Assembly: GCA_947441745.1 (NCBI GenBank)
Contig: CANEUJ010000085.1
Coordinates: forward strand, 1 to 7,210
Length of the DNA: 7,210 nucleotides
From: Neisseriaceae bacterium
GTDB lineage: Bacteria > Pseudomonadota > Gammaproteobacteria > Burkholderiales > UBA11063
Direction: 5' to 3'
The notes under the pieces were generated by a model that did not search any database, was not told the origin of the DNA, and worked only from the letters and a program-made list of their open reading frames with translations. Shown here piece by piece: positions 1-5,682 of this stretch (its first letter is position 1; every line of letters starts with the position of its first letter). The position numbers and the translations under genes are program-made.

Positions 1-44
1 ATATTCCTGCTGTTGATGCTAAAGCTGAAAAATCAGCTGAGTAA
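1..44 (+). CDS. C-terminal end of an unidentified protein (partial, 5' end outside window)
   Basis: Reading from base 3, thirteen codons run to a TAA at 42-44 and give the tail IPAVDAKAEKSAE. The Ala/Lys/Glu-rich, low-complexity composition is like the flexible tails of many ribosomal and nucleic-acid-binding proteins, but that is too little to name the gene. The best support that this is coding is position: an intrinsic terminator begins 16 bases after the stop, in the same orientation, as expected at the end of a transcription unit. It converges on guaB, which ends at 104 on the other strand. The upstream sequence is needed to identify the product. Confidence 0.45.
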   Translation, partial: IPAVDAKAEKSAE

Positions 45-59
45 TCAATACAAAATCAC

Positions 60-93
60 AAAAAAGCCGTTATCTGATGATAACGGCTTTTTT
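60..93. terminator. Bidirectional intrinsic terminator between convergent genes
   Basis: The core is a perfect 9-bp GC-containing stem, GCCGTTATC (66-74) with GATAACGGC (79-87), closed by a TGAT loop. Six A residues before it (60-65) and six T residues after it (88-93) extend the pairing to 15 bp. On either strand the stem is followed by a run of U in RNA, so it should end both the partial plus-strand gene at the left edge and the glyQ-nrdR-guaB transcript, whose last stop codon lies 11 bases away. All of this is visible in the sequence; only the activity is inferred. Confidence 0.9.
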
Positions 94-103
94 ATTAGCT
101 GAT

Positions 104-1561
104 TTAGCCTAGATTATAATTTGGTGCTTCTTTGACGATTTGTACATCATGTACATGTGATTCCTTAATCCCTGCTGAGGAAATCTCAACGAATTTAGCA
201 TTTTTATGCATATCGGTAATCATTGGGGTTCCAAGGTATCCCATTGATGCTCGAAGTCCGCCAATAAGTTGGTGAATTACTGAGCTAAGAGCTCCTTTAT
301 GAGGTACTCGCCCTTCAATTCCTTCAGGAACTAGCTTCTCTTCACCATCAGTTACTTCTTGAAAGTATCTATCTGCTGAGCCTTTACTCATTGCTCCAAG
401 AGATCCCATGCCACGATATGTCTTATAACTACGCCCTTGAAATAACTCTATCTCACCAGGTGCTTCATCAGTTCCAGCTAACATACTACCAAGCATGACA
501 CTTGAAGCACCAGCTGCAAGAGCTTTTGCGATATCTCCTGAGAAACGAATTCCTCCATCTGCGATTACAGGTATATCTGTATTTTGTAGAGCATTAGCTA
601 CATTGCTAATAGCACTTAGTTGCGGTACGCCAATTCCAGCTACTATTCGAGTAGTACAAATTGAGCCAGGTCCAATACCAACTTTTACTGCATCAGCCCC
701 TGCTTTAGCTAAAGCAATTGCAGCTTCAGCTGTAGCTATATTACCCGCGATAACATCAACATGGGGGTAGGTGTCTTTTATCCATTTAACACGCTCTATA
801 ACACCTTGTGAATGACCATGTGCAGTATCTACTACAATGACATCAACTCCAGCTTCCACAAGCAATCCAACACGCTCTTCAGTGTCACCTCCAACACCAA
901 CTGCAGCACCAACCAAAAGTTGACCGTGTTTGTTTTTATTCGCATGAGGAAATGTTATGTTTTTAGTTAAATCCTTTACAGTAATTAAACCTTTTAGCTC
1001 CATATTTTTGTTTACAACTAGTACTCGCTCTAATCTATGCTTATGCATTAATTCACGAGCTTCGTTAACACCGCTACCTTCTAAAACTGTCACTAACTCT
1101 TTGGTCATGATGTTTTTGACTGGTTGGTCCATATTGGTTTCAAAACGTAAGTCTCGATTAGTAATTATTCCTACAAGTTTACCATTATCAACTACTGGAA
1201 AGCCTGAGATTTTACGTTTTTGTTTTATTTGGAATAACTCTTTAACTGTTAGATTTGGGTCAATGCAGATAGGGTCTTTAACAATACCTGATTCATGGCG
1301 TTTGACAATGGATACGCGTTCTGCTTGATATTTTGGTCTCATGTTTTTATGAATAATACCTATTCCACCTTCTTGGGCTAATGCAATAGCCATTTTGGCA
1401 TCAGTAACTGTATCCATTGCTGATGACAAAACAGGTATATTAAGCGGTAAGTTTTTGGTTAATTTGCTTTTGGTTATTACATCTTTGGGTAATACAGATG
1501 AATAACCTGGTAATAAAAGTACATCATCAAATGTGTATGCTTTTTGTATTATGTTTAACAT
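104..1561 (-). CDS. guaB: Inosine-5'-monophosphate dehydrogenase
   Basis: Oxidises IMP to XMP with NAD+, the committed step to guanine nucleotides, in the cytosol. The 485-residue product is close to the 488 of E. coli GuaB. A (beta/alpha)8 catalytic barrel is interrupted by a tandem CBS (Bateman) module at about residues 92-203. The active-site loop GIGPGSICTTR carries the catalytic cysteine C302. D245 in VVDTAHGH lies in the NAD region, DGGIR (335-339) binds the IMP phosphate, and the mobile flap ends in SADRYFQ with the catalytic Arg-Tyr pair R398-Y399. The ATG at 1561 has an AGAAGGAA ribosome site 5-6 bases upstream, inside the 13-base gap after nrdR. It is the last gene of the glyQ-nrdR-guaB group and ends at a terminator. 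guaA, a frequent neighbour, is not next to it. All key residues are present. Confidence 0.97.
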   Translation of the reverse strand: MLNIIQKAYTFDDVLLLPGYSSVLPKDVITKSKLTKNLPLNIPVLSSAMDTVTDAKMAIALAQEGGIGIIHKNMRPKYQAERVSIVKRHESGIVKDPICIDPNLTVKELFQIKQKRKISGFPVVDNGKLVGIITNRDLRFETNMDQPVKNIMTKELVTVLEGSGVNEARELMHKHRLERVLVVNKNMELKGLITVKDLTKNITFPHANKNKHGQLLVGAAVGVGGDTEERVGLLVEAGVDVIVVDTAHGHSQGVIERVKWIKDTYPHVDVIAGNIATAEAAIALAKAGADAVKVGIGPGSICTTRIVAGIGVPQLSAISNVANALQNTDIPVIADGGIRFSGDIAKALAAGASSVMLGSMLAGTDEAPGEIELFQGRSYKTYRGMGSLGAMSKGSADRYFQEVTDGEEKLVPEGIEGRVPHKGALSSVIHQLIGGLRASMGYLGTPMITDMHKNAKFVEISSAGIKESHVHDVQIVKEAPNYNLG

Positions 1562-1574
1562 ATATTCCTTCTTT

Positions 1575-2036
1575 CTATTTTTTAATTCTTTTATTTACCT
1601 GTTCTATAATGTCGCTGAAATCAGTTATGTCTTTAAAGCTTCGGTAAACTGAAGCAAATCTAATATACGCTATTTGATCTAGTTTAGCAAGCTGTGCCAT
1701 TACCATATCACCGATTAAGCGACTTTGGATTTCTCTATCCCCTATAGCTAATATTTTTTGACGAATATTATCAATAGCTTCATCTACTAAGATTAAAGAT
1801 ACGGGGCGTTTATGGAGTGCTAACATAATACTGTCTCGTACTTTATCTTCTAAGTATTCTTCACGCATCCCATTAGATTTAACAACTGCCGGCATTTGTA
1901 AGTCAACCTTTTCTAGTGTATTAAACCTTTTGTCACAATTATTGCAGCGTCTACGGCGTTTTACAACCATACGGTCTTCACTAAGTCTAGTGTCAATAAC
2001 CTGAGTATCTTCGAAATTACAATAAAAGCACTTCAT
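1575..2036 (-). CDS. nrdR: Transcriptional repressor NrdR (ribonucleotide reductase regulator)
   Basis: NrdR represses ribonucleotide reductase operons by binding paired NrdR boxes, with dATP/ATP sensed by an ATP-cone. The 153-residue product has the family layout. An N-terminal zinc ribbon has C3-x2-C6 and C31-x2-C34, with the basic stretch KRRRR (26-30) before the second pair. The ATP-cone covers about 49-139 and includes VVKSNGMRE (51-59), KRPVS (76-80) and the conserved YIRFASVYRSF (124-134). After the second cysteine pair it reads DKRFNTLE where RFTTYE is usual, a minor variation. The gene starts 5 bases after the glyQ stop with a weak AAAGAGA ribosome site inside the glyQ end, so it is probably co-translated. 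No ribonucleotide reductase gene lies in the window; its targets must be elsewhere. Confidence 0.96.
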   Translation of the reverse strand: MKCFYCNFEDTQVIDTRLSEDRMVVKRRRRCNNCDKRFNTLEKVDLQMPAVVKSNGMREEYLEDKVRDSIMLALHKRPVSLILVDEAIDNIRQKILAIGDREIQSRLIGDMVMAQLAKLDQIAYIRFASVYRSFKDITDFSDIIEQVNKRIKK

Positions 2037-2041
2037 TTACA

Positions 2042-2953
2042 TTATCTCTTTAACAATGGAAAACCAAGTGTTTCGCGTGATTCATAGTATTTTTCAGCAA
2101 CAAGCCTAGCTAAGTTTCTGATTCGTCCAATATAAGCGGCTCTCTCGGTCACAGATATTGCTCCATGAGCATCTAGTAGATTAAACGTGTGTGCAGCATC
2201 TAGGATTAATTCGTATCCAGGTAAAACTAGATTAGTGTCTAAAATACGTTTTGCTTGTTCTTCAAATTGGTTAAACTGAGTAAATAGCCAAGTGGTATCA
2301 GAGTCTTCAAAATTATATTTAGATTGCTCGATTTCATTTTGTTTAAATACATCGCCATATGTAACAGTATTTCCATCAAGGGTACGAGTCCACACCAAAT
2401 CATATACATTGTCAACGTTTTGTAAATACATTGCTAAACGTTCTAAACCATAAGTTATTTCACCAAGAACTGGTTTACAATCAAGTCCACCAACTTGTTG
2501 AAAGTATGTAAATTGAGTAACTTCCATGCCATCTAGCCAAACCTCCCAGCCAAGACCCCAGGCACCAAGAGAGGGGTTTTCCCAGTTATCTTCGACAAAG
2601 CGAATATCATGAACTTGTAAATCCACTCCAAGATTACGAAGTGAATCCAGATATAGCTCTTGGATATTATCGGGAGATGGCTTCAGAGCTACCTGAAACT
2701 GATAATAATGTTGTAGGCGGTTTGGACTATCACCATAACGACCGTCTTTGGGGCGTCTTGATGGCTGTACATATGCAGCAAACCATGGCTCAGGGCCGAT
2801 GCTTCTTAAAAAAGTTGCGGTATGAGATGTTCCAGCACCCATTGGTTTATCAAATGGTTGTAGGATTACACAACCTGAAGATGCCCAAAATTGTTGCAGC
2901 TTTTGTATGACTTCTTGAAAAGTTATTTTGGTATTTGTAGCAGTACTATTCAT
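2042..2953 (-). CDS. glyQ: Glycyl-tRNA synthetase alpha subunit
   Basis: Catalytic alpha subunit of the bacterial alpha2beta2 glycyl-tRNA synthetase, a class II enzyme that activates glycine with ATP; tRNA recognition is supplied mainly by the beta subunit GlyS. From the ATG at 2953 the product is 303 residues, the same length as E. coli GlyQ. Hallmark stretches are VGAGTSH-like MGAGTSH (38-44), YVQPSRRPKDGRYG (61-74), NRLQHYYQFQV (78-88), the block FVEDNWENPSLGAWGLGWEV (119-138), TQFTYFQQVGG (146-156) and GEITYGLERLAMY (164-176). The frame stays open to a GTG at 2995, but the ATG at 2953 has AAGG eight bases upstream and matches the family N-terminus, so I prefer it. First gene of a group with nrdR and guaB. 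glyS, normally directly downstream, is absent here. Confidence 0.96.
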   Translation of the reverse strand: MNSTATNTKITFQEVIQKLQQFWASSGCVILQPFDKPMGAGTSHTATFLRSIGPEPWFAAYVQPSRRPKDGRYGDSPNRLQHYYQFQVALKPSPDNIQELYLDSLRNLGVDLQVHDIRFVEDNWENPSLGAWGLGWEVWLDGMEVTQFTYFQQVGGLDCKPVLGEITYGLERLAMYLQNVDNVYDLVWTRTLDGNTVTYGDVFKQNEIEQSKYNFEDSDTTWLFTQFNQFEEQAKRILDTNLVLPGYELILDAAHTFNLLDAHGAISVTERAAYIGRIRNLARLVAEKYYESRETLGFPLLKR

Positions 2954-2962
2954 GATTTTTGC

Positions 2963-2974
2963 CTTAAGCTTAAG
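2963..2974. repeat. 12-bp perfect palindrome in the glyQ leader
   Basis: CTTAAGCTTAAG reads the same on both strands and is also a tandem pair of CTTAAG. It overlaps the AAGG ribosome site of glyQ (2962-2965) by its edge. In mRNA only a short CTTA/TAAG stem with a four-base loop could form, so it may be an operator-like DNA site, a weak translational element, or chance in AT-rich DNA. Confidence 0.35.
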
Positions 2975-3023
2975 TATTGCACGATATTTTACCACTTTGT
3001 ATACCTATAGTAGGGGATATCTA

Positions 3024-3032
3024 TGCTAAAAT
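3024..3032 (+). promoter_or_regulatory. Possible extended -10 promoter for smpB
   Basis: TGCTAAAAT contains an extended -10 TG one base before TAAAAT (3027-3032; five of six to TATAAT). No good -35 is seen at the usual distance, which is tolerated by extended -10 promoters. The start would fall near 3039, about 36 bases before the smpB ATG. It overlaps the proposed -10 of the opposing glyQ promoter. Confidence 0.35.
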
Positions 3033-3058
3033 ATGGTTATATTAAATTAATCTGTAAA
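3030..3058 (-). promoter_or_regulatory. Possible promoter for glyQ-nrdR-guaB
   Basis: On the minus strand, TTTACA (3058-3053; five of six to the sigma-70 -35 consensus) is followed after 17 bases by CATATT (3035-3030; four of six to TATAAT). Transcription would start near 3023 and leave a leader of about 70 bases before the glyQ ATG. The spacing is ideal but the -10 is poor, so this is tentative. Confidence 0.3.
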
Positions 3059-3074
3059 AATATGTGAGAAAATA

Positions 3075-3527
3075 ATGCAAATCGCAAGTAATAAAAAAGC
3101 TCTTTTTGATTATTATATTGAAGAGCGGTATGAAGCAGGAATGGTTTTAGAAGGCTGGGAAGTGAAGGCTATTCGTGAAAATAAAGTACAGCTGAAAGAT
3201 AGTTATGTAAAAATAAAAGATGGGGAAATGTGGCTGCTAGGGTGTCATATTTCTGCACTAAGATCAGCCAGTACTCATGTGAATCCAGATGCTGAAAGAA
3301 TTAAAAAGCTATTACTAAAGAAAAAAGAAATTGATAAATTAATTGGTAAAGTAGAACAAAAAGGTTATAGTTTGGTTGCACTAAATTTACATTATAGTAA
3401 GGGTAAGGTTAAGGCGGAAATTGCTCTTGCTAAAGGTAAAAAAATGTATGATAAGCGTGCTGTTGAAAAAGAAAAAGAGCTAAATAAAGAAAAAGCACAG
3501 ATGGAAAAGCAGTATAAGAGAATGTAA
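3075..3527 (+). CDS. smpB: SsrA-binding protein SmpB
   Basis: Binds tmRNA (ssrA) and delivers it to stalled ribosomes for trans-translation, so that incomplete proteins are tagged and ribosomes freed. At 150 residues it has normal family size. The N-terminal NKKALFDYYIEERYEAG (6-22) and LEGWEVKAIR (25-34) start the OB-fold barrel; LLGCHIS (54-60) and IGKVEQKGY (90-98) continue it. The tail has GKKMYDKR (121-128), the conserved segment that enters the decoding centre, followed by a Lys/Glu-rich helix ending at residue 150. The ribosome site is weak: GTGAGAAA a few bases before the ATG. It is transcribed away from glyQ and sits 68 bases upstream of frr, another ribosome-rescue-type function. 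The ssrA RNA gene is not in this window. Confidence 0.97.
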   Translation: MQIASNKKALFDYYIEERYEAGMVLEGWEVKAIRENKVQLKDSYVKIKDGEMWLLGCHISALRSASTHVNPDAERIKKLLLKKKEIDKLIGKVEQKGYSLVALNLHYSKGKVKAEIALAKGKKMYDKRAVEKEKELNKEKAQMEKQYKRM

Positions 3528-3565
3528 GAACATTTTTAGCAATGCAAAGTGATACTTAACTATAT

Positions 3566-3571
3566 TATAAT
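3566..3571 (+). promoter_or_regulatory. Candidate -10 element upstream of frr
   Basis: A perfect TATAAT lies in the 68-base smpB-frr gap, about 25 bases before the frr ATG. The hexamer 17 bases upstream, TGCAAA (3543-3548), is a poor -35, and no terminator is seen after smpB. frr may therefore be read both from smpB and from its own weak promoter; such hexamers are also common by chance in AT-rich gaps. Confidence 0.35.
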
Positions 3572-3595
3572 AATCTCTTTTGGGGGTTTACACAT

Positions 3596-4147
3596 ATGAC
3601 AATACAAAAAAATTCAGAACTTAGAATGCAAAAATCATTTGATAGCTATAAATTTAGTTTATCTAAAATTAGAACGGGTCGTGCTCATGCTGGCATTTTG
3701 GATCATGTACAGGTTGATTATTATGGCTCTTTAATGCCACTTAATCAAATTGCAACTATCACAGCAGCTGATGCAAGGACTATTACAGTACAGCCGTGGG
3801 AAGCAAAACAAGCAGGTGCTGTTGAAAAAGCGATTCGTGATTCAGATTTAGGATTAAACCCAGCGATTAACGGTAGTGTTATTCGAGTGCCAATGCCTGC
3901 TTTGACAGAAGAACGCCGTAAAGAACTAATCAAAGTTGTTAAGTCTGATGGTGAAGATGCGAAGGTTGCAATACGCAATATCAGACGTGATGCTAATAAC
4001 GAGTTAAAATCAAATCTTAAAGATAAGCTTATTACTGAAGACGAAGAAAAGCGTGGTCAGGATGATGTTCAGAAGGTTACTGATAAATTTATCGCTGAAA
4101 TTGATAAGGCTACTCTTGAAAAAGAAAAAGAGCTACTCACTGTTTAG
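3596..4147 (+). CDS. frr: Ribosome recycling factor
   Basis: Works with EF-G to split the post-termination ribosome into subunits; essential in bacteria. The 183-residue product is close to the 185 of E. coli RRF. Domain I, a three-helix bundle, is formed by about residues 1-29 and 106-183; domain II, a beta/alpha/beta sandwich, by about 30-105. Signature stretches are KIRTGRAH (24-31), VDYYGSLMPL (40-49), KAIRDSDLGLNP (78-89), RVPMPALTEERRKEL (97-111) and the 23S rRNA-contacting AIRNIRRDAN (125-134). The ATG at 3596 matches the family N-terminus and is preceded by GGGGG (3582-3586) nine bases upstream, which can pair with the anti-SD CCUCC through one G-U pair. It is followed after 30 bases by uppS, a conserved pairing in proteobacteria, but pyrH, the usual upstream partner, is replaced by smpB. 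Confidence 0.97.
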   Translation: MTIQKNSELRMQKSFDSYKFSLSKIRTGRAHAGILDHVQVDYYGSLMPLNQIATITAADARTITVQPWEAKQAGAVEKAIRDSDLGLNPAINGSVIRVPMPALTEERRKELIKVVKSDGEDAKVAIRNIRRDANNELKSNLKDKLITEDEEKRGQDDVQKVTDKFIAEIDKATLEKEKELLTV

Positions 4148-4177
4148 TGCATTTTGTTGTATACGGGGGTATAGAGT

Positions 4178-4885
4178 TTGATTGTTCCTAAGCATATTGC
4201 AATAATTATGGATGGTAATGGGCGTTGGGCCAAAAAACGCTTCTTACCTCGAGTATCTGGACATGTAAAAGGTGTCAGTCGTGTAAAGGAAATTGTAGAG
4301 CATTGTACAGTATTGGGTGTTAAATATTTGACTTTATTTGCTTTTGGACGCGATAACTGGAAGAGGCCACAAGACGAAGTTTCTTTTTTAATGAATTTAC
4401 TATCAGAACAAATCAGCAAAGAGTTTTATAAACTTCACGACAAAAACGTTAAGATACGCTTTGTCGGAGATCGTACTCGATTATCTTCTCATATACAAGA
4501 GCAAATGGACTCTATAGAAAAATTAACTTCAAACAATACTACAATTAATCTAAATATAGCAATTGACTATAGTGGTACGTATGATATAGTTCAAGCCGTC
4601 AATAAGGTTATAGCTAGTAATCTAAAGGCATCAATTACAGAAGAAGATTTTAGCAAGTATTTATTATCATACCCAGACCCTAATCCTGATTTATTTATAC
4701 GAACTTCTGGTGAATTTAGAATTAGTAACTTCCTACTATGGCAGATTTCTTATAGTGAGTGTTATTTTACTGAAAAACTTTGGCCTGATTTTAATAAAAA
4801 AGCATTGGATACTGCAATTCAATGGTTTAATTCACGAGAACGTAGGTTTGGTATGATATCAGAACAAATACAAGGAGTGCTGTAA
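4178..4885 (+). CDS. uppS: Undecaprenyl (isoprenyl) diphosphate synthase, TTG start
   Basis: A cis-prenyltransferase that adds isopentenyl diphosphate units to farnesyl diphosphate, giving the C55 carrier for peptidoglycan and other surface polymers. The 235 residues start almost at the core fold: IAIIMDGNGRWAKKR (7-21) has the Mg2+-binding D12 and phosphate-binding R16; R25 and H29 follow. The C-terminal signature IRTSGEFRISNFLLWQ (174-189) holds R175 and R181, and E194 is the second metal ligand. Two departures from E. coli UppS are seen: GRDNW (57-61) replaces SSENW, and RTSGE replaces RTGGE. An in-frame TAG at 4172-4174 limits the start; TTG at 4178, eight bases after GGGGG (4165-4169), is the best candidate. 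cdsA follows with a one-base gap. Confidence 0.95.
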   Translation: MIVPKHIAIIMDGNGRWAKKRFLPRVSGHVKGVSRVKEIVEHCTVLGVKYLTLFAFGRDNWKRPQDEVSFLMNLLSEQISKEFYKLHDKNVKIRFVGDRTRLSSHIQEQMDSIEKLTSNNTTINLNIAIDYSGTYDIVQAVNKVIASNLKASITEEDFSKYLLSYPDPNPDLFIRTSGEFRISNFLLWQISYSECYFTEKLWPDFNKKALDTAIQWFNSRERRFGMISEQIQGVL

Positions 4886-4886
4886 G

Positions 4887-5681
4887 ATGTTAAAGGAACG
4901 GGTTGTTACAGGGGTAGTCTTATTTGTTTTATCATTAATATGTTTATTTGAGTTACCTGAAGTTGGGTTTACTGCTGCTATTTGGCTATTGTGTTTAGTT
5001 GGTGTTTACGAATTAACTAGAATGTATAAATTTGATTGGATAAATCAAATTGGGCTGATGGTGTTATTAACGGTTTTAGCTTTATTACTCTATATCTCAC
5101 GTTATGATATGGGGCAAGTTATAATGAGTATGTCATTATTAACATGGTGTTTTATTGTTCCGTTTATTCTAGTTACTCATCCCAGACGATTTTCATTATT
5201 TGTTGTTGCCTTTTTTGCAGTGATTATTTTTATTCCAGCATTTTATGCTGCGGTTAAATTATATGATTTATTGGGTCCATGGCGTTTAGTAGGAATAATG
5301 ACAATTGCATGGGTATCTGATACTGGAGCGTATTTTGTTGGACGTAAATTTGGTCGCCATAAATTAGCTCCTCAAATTAGCCCCGGTAAAACTATCGAAG
5401 GTGCGATTGGTGGTTTAGTATTTGTTTTAATATATTTACTAATTATTAAAAGCAGTTGCGAAACTGTGTTTTTGTACAATTATCTAGCGGTATTTAAATT
5501 TGGTTTGATTCTAACAACTGCGGGTATTCTTGGTGATTTATTCCAATCATGGCTTAAGCGCATAGCAGGTGTTAAAGATAGTGGAAATATCTTGCCAGGG
5601 CATGGTGGGATATTTGATCGTATTGATAGTTTGATAGCCATTTTAGCTATATCATTTGCGATGATTTGGGGTATGATCTAA
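4887..5681 (+). CDS. cdsA: Phosphatidate cytidylyltransferase (CDP-diglyceride synthase)
   Basis: Integral inner-membrane enzyme making CDP-diacylglycerol from phosphatidic acid and CTP, the branch point for all major phospholipids. The 264-residue product has about eight or nine hydrophobic segments (near 9-23, 29-45, 54-71, 84-97, 103-122, 134-151, 172-189, 203-217 and 248-262). The family signature is intact at the C-terminus: S221-x2-K224-R225, K230-D231-S-G, then LPGHGGIFDRID (236-247) with the metal-binding and catalytic acids. WVSDTGAYFVGRKFG (142-156) and SPGKTIEG (165-172) are the other conserved blocks. Its AAGGAG ribosome site (4872-4877) lies inside the end of uppS, and the gap is one base, so translation is probably coupled. 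dxr follows with another one-base gap. Confidence 0.96.
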   Translation: MLKERVVTGVVLFVLSLICLFELPEVGFTAAIWLLCLVGVYELTRMYKFDWINQIGLMVLLTVLALLLYISRYDMGQVIMSMSLLTWCFIVPFILVTHPRRFSLFVVAFFAVIIFIPAFYAAVKLYDLLGPWRLVGIMTIAWVSDTGAYFVGRKFGRHKLAPQISPGKTIEGAIGGLVFVLIYLLIIKSSCETVFLYNYLAVFKFGLILTTAGILGDLFQSWLKRIAGVKDSGNILPGHGGIFDRIDSLIAILAISFAMIWGMI

Positions 5682-5682
5682 A

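Noticed and set aside
495..1328. Open plus-strand frames of about 90 and 120 codons (495-770 and 957-1328)
   Set aside because: They lie wholly antisense to guaB, which has full family support, and their translations show no recognisable family or ribosome site; they are by-products of its codon pattern.
2641..2910. Open plus-strand frame inside glyQ
   Set aside because: Antisense to a highly conserved gene, with no recognisable product.
2954..2995. Longer glyQ start at GTG 2995 (14 extra residues)
   Set aside because: The ATG at 2953 has a better ribosome site, gives exactly the usual 303-residue length, and the extra residues do not resemble the family N-terminus.
2954..3074. T-box or other riboswitch upstream of glyQ
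   Set aside because: The leader is short, no T-box sequence or stem-antiterminator structure is seen, and T-boxes are typical of Gram-positive bacteria, not of a proteobacterium.
3745..4419. Open minus-strand frames at 3745-3978 and 4144-4419
   Set aside because: Antisense to frr and uppS, with no supporting start signals or family resemblance.
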